DNA from: Hyphomicrobiales bacterium 4NK60-0047b
GTDB lineage: Bacteria; Pseudomonadota; Alphaproteobacteria; Rhizobiales; HXMU1428-3
Assembly: GCA_040367435.1 (NCBI GenBank)
Contig: BAABWY010000003.1
Span: 124,001-188,000, forward strand
Reading direction: 5' to 3'
Length of the DNA stretch: 64,000 nucleotides
The notes under the pieces were generated by a model, which searched no databases, was not told the DNA's origin, and saw nothing but the letters and a program-made list of their open reading frames with translations. Positions within the stretch are counted from its first letter, which is position 1. Every line of letters begins with the position of its first letter. Shown here piece after piece: positions 58,066 to 64,000 of this stretch. Made by a program: the position numbers and the translations under genes.

Positions 58066-58115
58066 ACTGATATCCTTAATTTTAGGGATTTTTGAGATAG
58101 TTTTTAGAGGCTAAG

Positions 58116-58670
58116 ATGAAACGACATTCAGGTGTAATAAGAGAAGCTTTGCTTTGGCTCCTTGCAGGCATCATTGGGTTTTTGATTGTGTTTTATTTTG
58201 ACCAACTCACGGATAAAATAAAAGATTTTCAAAAGGTAACTCAGTCTATGGATATGGAGCACCATGTCCGCTCAGCTGAAGTTAAGAAAAATGCCTGGGA
58301 GAATGTCATTGCCATACATGCGAACCGCGAAGGCCATTTTCTCACTCACGCAAAAATCAACAATGAGGATGCCTTATTGATGGTTGATACAGGAGCAACC
58401 TTCGTTGCTCTTTCCTATGAGACTGCTGAAAACCTTGGCATTACTGTGAATGATAGTGACTTCAATAAAGCTGCTCGCACGGCAAATGGTGTTTCCAGAG
58501 TTGCCCATGTTAACCTTGAAGAAATTACCATTGGTGAAATCACGGTTAAAAACATCAAAGCGATCGTCGTTGAGCCTGGCAAACTAGATGTCAATCTATT
58601 GGGGATGAACTTCTTATCAAAACTGTCACGTTTTGAGCTTAGAGGTAAAAAACTAATTCTGGTTCAATAG
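58116..58670 (+). CDS. Membrane-anchored clan AA aspartic protease, second of two
   Basis: 184 residues. One N-terminal hydrophobic helix (ALLWLLAGIIGFLIVFYF) precedes the retropepsin-like domain with LLMVDTGATFVALSYE and the ending LLGMNFLSKLSRFELRGKKLILVQ. It shares its fold with the upstream gene but is shorter in the membrane part. The pair is a tandem duplication or a heterodimeric pair; the latter is unproven. Confidence 0.9.
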   Translation: MKRHSGVIREALLWLLAGIIGFLIVFYFDQLTDKIKDFQKVTQSMDMEHHVRSAEVKKNAWENVIAIHANREGHFLTHAKINNEDALLMVDTGATFVALSYETAENLGITVNDSDFNKAARTANGVSRVAHVNLEEITIGEITVKNIKAIVVEPGKLDVNLLGMNFLSKLSRFELRGKKLILVQ

Positions 58671-58729
58671 TCTTTTTTTTGATACTTATCTAAATCTTAG
58701 TCCAACACAATAACAAAAGAAGTTCTTCT

Positions 58730-60229
58730 ATGTTTCCCAAACCAATTCTTAAAGCGCAAGAGAATAGCGCCGAATTCGAACGTGTTCCTTTTATTAAGCC
58801 TACTGGTTTTCGAGAATATGATGCTCGTTGGGTTTTTGGGAAAGAGATTAACTTACTTGGTATCACAGCCATTGGTGTAGCGATGGCTGCTCTTTTTAAA
58901 GAACGCGGTGTGCCCCAGCGCATTGTTGTAGGCCATGATTATCGTTGGTATTCAGCTAGCATCAAGCAGGGTCTTATAAACGGACTTCTTGCTGGTGGCA
59001 TGGAAGTACATGATATTGGTTTGGCACTTTCTCCAATGGCTTATTTTGCTCAATTTGACCTGGATGTTGAAGGGGTGGCCATGGTCACAGCCAGCCACAA
59101 TGATAATGGTTGGACTGGAATAAAGATGGGGCTAGATAAACCTCTTACTTTTGGGCCCGATGAAATGAGCCGTCTTAAAGAAATTGTTTATGAAGCTGAT
59201 GCTCCTATGCCTGGCGGCGGCGTTTATCATTACCACGCCGGTTTTGAGCAGCGCTATATGGATGACCTTACAAACCGAGCACCTATTCAGCGCAAATTAA
59301 AAGCTGTTGTTGCTTGCGGCAATGGCACAGCTGGTGCTTTTGCTCCGCATGTTTTGGAAAAACTTGGTCTTGATGTCATTCCGCTAAACACAGACCTTGA
59401 TCATAGTTTCCCTAACCACAATCCAAACCCTGAAGACATGAAAATGCTCAATGCCATTCAGGATGCCGTTAAAGAAAATGGTGCAGACCTTGGCCTTGCT
59501 TTTGATGGTGACGGTGATCGCTGCGGTGTGATTGATAATGAAGGCAATGCTATCTTTGCAGACAAAGTTGGCGTTATGCTGGCAAGAGATATTTCTGCCA
59601 TTAATGAAAACGCTCTTTTTGTTGCTGATGTGAAATCTACTGGGCTCTTTCTAACAGACCCCGTTTTGCAAGCGAATGGTGCGACCACGCATTTTTGGAA
59701 AACAGGTCACTCTTACATCAAGCGCTATTCTCATGAGAACAATGCATTGGTTGGTTTTGAAAAATCTGGTCACTTCTTCTTTAACAAACCTTTGGGCCGT
59801 GGCTATGATGATGGTCTTATTGCCGCCCTTGCTGTTTTGGATATGCTTGATCGAAGTCCTGAGAAATCTCTTAGCGATTTAAAGAATGACCTACCGCTTA
59901 CCTATCAATCTCCAACCATGTCACCACACTGTGCTGACGAGGAAAAATATGGTGTGGTTGATCGTATTGTTGCGCACTTTACTAAACTATCAGAAGATGG
60001 CGCGCAGTTAGTTGGACAAAATATTCGCGAGCTTATTACGGTCAACGGTATCCGTATCGTTTTGGAAGATGGTACTTGGGGTTTGGTTCGCGCTTCATCG
60101 AATAAGCCTGAGCTTGTTGTTGTGGTTGAAAGCCCAACAAGTGAAGCGAATATGCGCGGCATATTTAAAGAGCTTGATGATCACCTTGGTACGTACAGTG
60201 AGATTGGTGAATATAATCAGAAGATTTGA
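58730..60229 (+). CDS. Phosphomannomutase/phosphoglucomutase
   Basis: 499 residues. The phosphohexomutase marks are present: VTASHNDNGWTGIKMG with catalytic Ser122, DGDGDRCG metal loop near 259-266, and GFEKSGHFFFNKPLGRGYDDGL, the sugar-binding region. The length suits the alphaproteobacterial PMM/PGM form, which makes mannose- or glucose-1-phosphate for polysaccharide. The downstream O-acyltransferase gene agrees with surface-glycan work nearby. Confidence 0.93.
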   Translation: MFPKPILKAQENSAEFERVPFIKPTGFREYDARWVFGKEINLLGITAIGVAMAALFKERGVPQRIVVGHDYRWYSASIKQGLINGLLAGGMEVHDIGLALSPMAYFAQFDLDVEGVAMVTASHNDNGWTGIKMGLDKPLTFGPDEMSRLKEIVYEADAPMPGGGVYHYHAGFEQRYMDDLTNRAPIQRKLKAVVACGNGTAGAFAPHVLEKLGLDVIPLNTDLDHSFPNHNPNPEDMKMLNAIQDAVKENGADLGLAFDGDGDRCGVIDNEGNAIFADKVGVMLARDISAINENALFVADVKSTGLFLTDPVLQANGATTHFWKTGHSYIKRYSHENNALVGFEKSGHFFFNKPLGRGYDDGLIAALAVLDMLDRSPEKSLSDLKNDLPLTYQSPTMSPHCADEEKYGVVDRIVAHFTKLSEDGAQLVGQNIRELITVNGIRIVLEDGTWGLVRASSNKPELVVVVESPTSEANMRGIFKELDDHLGTYSEIGEYNQKI

Positions 60230-60814
60230 TTGGGAGGGTTCTCTCAGCTTCTCTCTCACGGCTATTCCAAGCGCTTTGTTGTTGCACTTTAGATGCCCAC
60301 CAGCATCCGTGCTAGCGCTCGGGCCTACGAGGTGTGGTGCATTTTTTGCGATCAGCTTATCCGCACTCGCTTCACTCCGTTCGGGCTGAGTTTCTTCTTC
60401 GGATGGAGAGATTTGAGTTTTCGGCTTTGTGCCATAAGCTGACTTTCTCGGTTTGGTATGGATAGTGAGTAGGATTTGTTCTCAACCACAGTTAAAAACG
60501 TATCTCCGATCTAAACCATAATGTCCGCTTATAGCCCCATTTATGAAGTTAAGCATGTCAAAAAATGTTACAAAATACCGTAAACTGTAACAAATTTTGC
60601 GGTGTTGTGACTACTTTAAGCTCATAAACGGACACGATTAGTGCTTACTAAGAAAGGGCAAAGCTGACCCAACTGGGAAAATTCTATTAAATCATTTAGA
60701 TCAGCTAGTATGCCATACTAGAAATCACGAACCATTTTAATCACAATTCTTTTATTCTCAATTCAATTAACAACGAAAAAAAAGTTATTCCCCTTAGAAA
60801 GGTTATCAATCGTC
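60230..60814 (+). repeat. Family B element with nested family A, then operator-like inverted repeat
   Basis: The element runs 60253-60440, 23 bases past the mutase stop. Its first hairpin CCAAGCGCT/AGCGCTCGG holds a family A copy at 60284-60312 (outer GCAC/GTGC, bulge TTTA, inner GATGC/GCATC, loop CCACCA). It shares the middle 50-base module and the tail (GATTTGAGTTTTC, GCTTTGTGCCATAAGC) with the copy at 44469. Further on, TGTTACA (60567-60573) and TGTAACA (60587-60593) form an inverted pair with a 13-base spacer. Nothing else is seen to 60814. Confidence 0.78.
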
Positions 60815-62842
60815 TTACCTAAATAGCATAGCCTCGATCTTACTTTTATATACCTCTATAAGTTTGATAGAAGCTTGGGGAGTGAGATGATGTTTATCAC
60901 GAAAAAGGGGACTTCCCAATTTATACGGACTGCAGCTAGAAATATGGTTATTTGGACAAAAGAAATTATTGATATTAATGTAATTATTCGGAAATCTGCG
61001 TGCCAGAGTTAAGTTTTTCTCGTAAATAGACTGTGCAATTTTTTTATCCCCCTGACATCTTTTGATCAATTGGGAATCTGAAAAAATATTGGGTACTGCA
61101 ACACAATCAGTCAAAAGAACATTTGGTCTTAAAACCGATCCTATCCAAATAATATTATGTCCTATGTTTTCCAACTCAGTCACTAAAATGTCCGCTGCAC
61201 GATACCACTTTTCGGAAGAATCATTTTGGTAACCACTATATTGGTGCAATATAATTGTGGTGGCTGGTTCATTGCGAAAAAACTCCAAAGCTTTCTGATT
61301 TCGCTGCACACAAGCCTTTGCAAGGGCTCGGCGCCCCTCATATTCATAGACCCAATCGTGAATGCCACTTTGAGCTAAGCAAGATGTAAAATACATTACA
61401 GATACTGTGATGTTGGGAAAGGTTTCGCTTAGTCCTGGTAATAAGTGTCTGGCATGGCTATCTCCTACGACATAGATGGTTTTTTTTCCTAACCTTCTAC
61501 GTTCACACGTGACCAGTGGATCGCTCGAGCGGTTACCAATCTCACGCCCTTTAATAATATTTGTCCCATTACAATAACGGCTCTCAATTGATCTTAATTC
61601 TTTTGGTGTTTGTAGTTTTCGTGCTTCAGGTATCCTCCACTCTGCCCCATTCGATGAATAACTAATCGTCTGTATAATCAAGCAGGCAAAAAAAGCAGGG
61701 AGTATAATGCCGATAGTGCGTCGAGGAAAAAACTTAGCACTTGTGATGCGTTGTGAAAGTAGAAACAATATCCACCCGAGCAGAATAGATAATATAAATA
61801 TAATACACATTTCAAAAAAACTTAATTTTTCAAATGTCCAATATTGCCAAAAAACAATTATAGGCCAGTGAACAAGATAAATTTGATAACTTATCTTAGC
61901 AACAAACCGAATAGTCATATGCCCCGCTAAGAAGCTAAGGTAAGAGTTTCCAAAAGTGAGGAAGCCAAAGCTAGCTATGGCAAGTGCCGATGATAGTGTT
62001 TGTGCCAAGGACGCATTATAAAGTAGGATGCATCCCATAATTAAAAACAAAAGACCTAAGAAATCTAAAACTTTAGTTTTGATAGCAAAATAACCGTAAA
62101 ATTTAGCAAGAGCGATTAGCCCACCAGCTAAGAATTGAACTAGCCTAAACGGCATCAAATAAAACAAAGCTGTTTCAACATTTTCAGGATTTTTGAATAA
62201 CCCGAACATGTCATTTGAGTTAAGAACTGACCAATAACTAATGAATAATAGTATCAACCCAAGTACGCTAAGAACCAGACATATAACCGTAAAATTTAGT
62301 CGGTTTCCCAGGATTAATAAGCCCCCAAATAATAGATAATACTGCTCCTCTACCGAAAGTGACCAGGTATGAAGTAAGGGTCTAACTATATTTTCTGGCG
62401 CAAAATATCCCGCTTGCTCATAAAATAAAAAATTTGAAAGAAATATTTGAGAGTAAAACCCCTCCTTTGCATGGTCTTTTAAATGTTCCGGAGACATCAT
62501 AATTATTGCAATTATGCCCGTAACAAAAATAGTTATTGTCAATGAGGGAATAAGCCTTTGAAAGCGCCGAATGAAAAACGGAATAATTCTGAAAACACCA
62601 TATTTTTGCCTGTCGATAAGCATTGTGTATGTCATCAAAAATCCACTAAGCATAAAAAACAAATCAACACCAAGATACCCAAATTGAAAGCCAGGTACTT
62701 CCAAATGGAAAAGCAATACAATTATGATTGCTATTGCCCTTAGTGCATCCAAATGTGGAAAACGAATGCCATCTTCCAATGAATGATCTATTTGGTTTTT
62801 TGAAGTGTTGAAGGAAGGATAAAATTTATCGTTATTGTTCAT
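60815..62842 (-). CDS. Acyltransferase-3 with C-terminal SGNH domain (OafA/OatA type)
   Basis: 675 residues. The first 390 hold about ten membrane helices with the acyltransferase-3 marks: HLDALRAIAIIIVLLFHL near the start, then DLFFMLSGFLMTY and WSLSVEEQYYLLFGGLL. The C-terminal domain (about 440-675) is SGNH-like: VVGDSHARHLLPGL with the Ser, and RDKHHLTPQASIKL with the Asp/His pair. Such enzymes acetylate surface polysaccharide, often O-antigen, exopolysaccharide or peptidoglycan. Confidence 0.9.
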   Translation of the reverse strand: MNNNDKFYPSFNTSKNQIDHSLEDGIRFPHLDALRAIAIIIVLLFHLEVPGFQFGYLGVDLFFMLSGFLMTYTMLIDRQKYGVFRIIPFFIRRFQRLIPSLTITIFVTGIIAIIMMSPEHLKDHAKEGFYSQIFLSNFLFYEQAGYFAPENIVRPLLHTWSLSVEEQYYLLFGGLLILGNRLNFTVICLVLSVLGLILLFISYWSVLNSNDMFGLFKNPENVETALFYLMPFRLVQFLAGGLIALAKFYGYFAIKTKVLDFLGLLFLIMGCILLYNASLAQTLSSALAIASFGFLTFGNSYLSFLAGHMTIRFVAKISYQIYLVHWPIIVFWQYWTFEKLSFFEMCIIFILSILLGWILFLLSQRITSAKFFPRRTIGIILPAFFACLIIQTISYSSNGAEWRIPEARKLQTPKELRSIESRYCNGTNIIKGREIGNRSSDPLVTCERRRLGKKTIYVVGDSHARHLLPGLSETFPNITVSVMYFTSCLAQSGIHDWVYEYEGRRALAKACVQRNQKALEFFRNEPATTIILHQYSGYQNDSSEKWYRAADILVTELENIGHNIIWIGSVLRPNVLLTDCVAVPNIFSDSQLIKRCQGDKKIAQSIYEKNLTLARRFPNNYININNFFCPNNHISSCSPYKLGSPLFRDKHHLTPQASIKLIEVYKSKIEAMLFR

Positions 62843-63123
62843 TTGAAAACAATCTTAGACTCAAATATTTAGCGCATATTTCATTAAATTATTAGATGAA
62901 GGTTTGGTATTCATTCACTTATCATCCTCTAACAAAATATTTCTAAATTGTCTATTTTGTTTATTATCAATCAAGTCCGGTTTTAGCTATATATCCGAAG
63001 TAATTAAAGCTTCAAGGACCCCTTCTCAAGAATAAGCTAATTAACAAAAATTTTGAGGCCTTCTGGCGAAACTAGGATCATCACAACTTTCTGAGTTGGG
63101 TCAGAAGCGGAATATATATTTCA

Positions 63124-63495
63124 TCAAACATGATATGCGCCGTCATACTTACCTTTATACATATTCCATATAACCATGATGATTGGGGCAAAGCCGATGG
63201 CCATGAATGTTCCGATCATGATGTCAGTTGATTGGAACTCTCGAGCTTGCATGATGTATAGTGCGAAACTAACCAAGGCGATGTACCACAGAACAGCAAT
63301 CAGGTGAGCAAGTTTGATGATCCAGTCTGCTAACTCGCCGATTTTAAAAAACACGAGCAAAGAGAATGGCACGAGGATAATGGCTATCATGCCATATATA
63401 CCAACCCATTCTACAAGCGGGTCACTCAGAATGGCTGTTGCGCCCATAGAGCCGACACCAATGGTGAGTTTCAATGCTACATTTGACCAGTTCAT
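63124..63495 (-). CDS. Four-span membrane protein, unknown
   Basis: 123 residues with hydrophobic segments about 8-25, 30-50, 60-85 and 92-112, and a short polar end. No motif is recognised. The start codon lies 10 bases after the family A array, whose last C-rich part gives the AGG ribosome site. It follows the DsbA-like gene in the same direction, so both may be one transcription unit interrupted by the array. Confidence 0.65.
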   Translation of the reverse strand: MNWSNVALKLTIGVGSMGATAILSDPLVEWVGIYGMIAIILVPFSLLVFFKIGELADWIIKLAHLIAVLWYIALVSFALYIMQAREFQSTDIMIGTFMAIGFAPIIMVIWNMYKGKYDGAYHV

Positions 63496-63504
63496 CTCTC
63501 AGCC

Positions 63505-63690
63505 TTTTTAGTGCGGCTTCAGTTGCCCACTAGCAACCGCCTTTTTAGTGCGGCTTCAGTTGCCCACTAGCAACCGCCTTTTTAGTGCGGCTTCAGTTGC
63601 CCACTAGCAACCGCCTTTTTAGCGCGGCTTTAGTTGCCCACTAGCAACCGCCTTTTTTAGCGCGGCTTTAGTTGCCCACTAGCAACCGCC
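63505..63690 (+). repeat. Family A array, five tandem copies
   Basis: Five units, spaced 37, 37, 37 and 38 bases by the position of GCGGCTTC or GCGGCTTT. Each has inner arms GTTGC/GCAAC, loop CCACTA, and outer GCG/CGC pairs. The first three read GTGCGGCTTCAG and the last two GCGCGGCTTTAG, so two sub-types exist in one array. The last unit abuts the DsbA-like stop codon; a T run follows each unit on the + strand. Confidence 0.88.
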
Positions 63691-63691
63691 G

Positions 63692-64000
63692 CTATTTGCA
63701 ATAGGATATCGCGCGCTCCAGGCGATCATTGCCCCAGAAGAGTTCATTGCCAACAATGAATGTTGGTGCGCCGTAGATCTTTTTCTTCTTTGCTATTTCC
63801 ATGATCTCGCGCAAGTGAGATTTATTATCGTCACCATTTGCTTTTTCTAAAATTGCTTGCGCGCCTTCAATGTTTAAAGCCTTTAAAACATCTAATACAT
63901 TTTCTTTATTTTTTGTCACCTGGCCATCCTGGAACTGGCGCTTATAAATCGCTTTAGAAAATTCAACGCCCCACCCTTCTTTCATTCCAATAAGGGCAAC
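63692..64000 (-). CDS. DsbA-like protein / 2-hydroxychromene-2-carboxylate isomerase family, partial
   Basis: The C-terminal part is present; the frame stays open through the window edge (VALIGMKEGWGVE ...), so the true start lies beyond 64000. KKKIYGAPTFIVGNELFWGNDRLERAISY is the cis-Pro and C-terminal signature of the DsbA-like superfamily, and AIYKRQFQDGQVTKNKENVLDVLKAL fits the HCCA isomerase group. It may be a glutathione-dependent isomerase. Confidence 0.85.
   Translation of the reverse strand, partial: VALIGMKEGWGVEFSKAIYKRQFQDGQVTKNKENVLDVLKALNIEGAQAILEKANGDDNKSHLREIMEIAKKKKIYGAPTFIVGNELFWGNDRLERAISYCK

Noticed and set aside
63505-63690. CRISPR-like tandem array
   Set aside because: Units are contiguous with only T-rich joins of a few bases, without unique spacers, and there are no cas genes; the same unit occurs singly elsewhere.

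Overview
The window looks like chromosomal DNA of an AT-rich, free-living alphaproteobacterium, most likely of the order Hyphomicrobiales (Rhizobiales). The evidence is the gene content and order: thrS, yidD, an IscU-like scaffold, folE, hisI, a small patatin and a CBS protein lie together as I recall them from that order, and it also carries a PAS_5 / PilZ / transglutaminase-like cysteine peptidase trio, DUF3305/DUF3306/DUF5076/DUF6352 proteins and tandem clan-AA aspartic proteases. I see no phage genes, transposase, rRNA, tRNA or CRISPR array. The last gene runs off the right edge.

Layout. 1-4.9 kb: a Tat-exported metallo-beta-lactamase-fold protein, a very basic secreted protein, the Tex RNA-binding protein and a DUF5076 protein. 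4.9-20 kb: a respiratory formate dehydrogenase island. One minus-strand transcription unit runs torD-like chaperone, small Tat-target protein, fdhA, fdhB, fdhC, a WD40-cytochrome c fusion, a 41-residue membrane peptide, a biotin/lipoate-ligase-like protein and a DUF6352 protein. The accessory genes DUF3305, DUF3306 and mrp follow, with a large polyferredoxin on the other strand. 20-23.6 kb: a minus-strand operon MAPEG-GST-SDR-cupin-TetR with a palindromic operator candidate in front. 23.9-27 kb: NAD kinase, an orphan response regulator with an Hpt protein, and a lytic transglycosylase. 27-31.3 kb: two paralogous exported von Willebrand A proteins, the second with a broken metal site. 31.5-44.3 kb: the conserved housekeeping block, plus a large membrane patatin and the PAS/PilZ/peptidase trio. 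44.8-64 kb: DUF4375 protein, decayed gene remnants, aspartate-type aminotransferase, TPR membrane protein, FAD oxidoreductase, hydroxyacid dehydrogenase, Lrp regulator, thermonuclease, sensor kinase, two aspartic proteases, phosphomannomutase, an O-acyltransferase and a DsbA-like protein.

The most unusual content is non-coding. Two families of structured repeats are scattered through the intergenic gaps, often right against stop codons. Family A (about 30-37 bp, about 20 copies) is a two-part hairpin with a conserved 5-prime bulge (TTCA) and loop (CCCACTA or CCACAAA); its outer and inner arms change in step between copies. Family B (about 115-190 bp, six copies) is a chain of three to four hairpins between fixed ends (CTCTCACGGCTATTC ... 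CTCCTTCTTCG), again with arms replaced by compensating sequences. Family A copies sit inside the hairpin loops of family B copies and of other family A copies. Every copy I found has the same polarity on the + strand, whatever the direction of the neighbouring gene. I know of no name for either family.

The formate dehydrogenase island forms one functional system: TorD-like maturation, Tat export, a catalytic and an FeS subunit in the periplasm, a membrane cytochrome b passing electrons to quinone, and accessory FeS or cofactor proteins. All coordinates and motif positions were read by eye; nothing was searched or folded by program.
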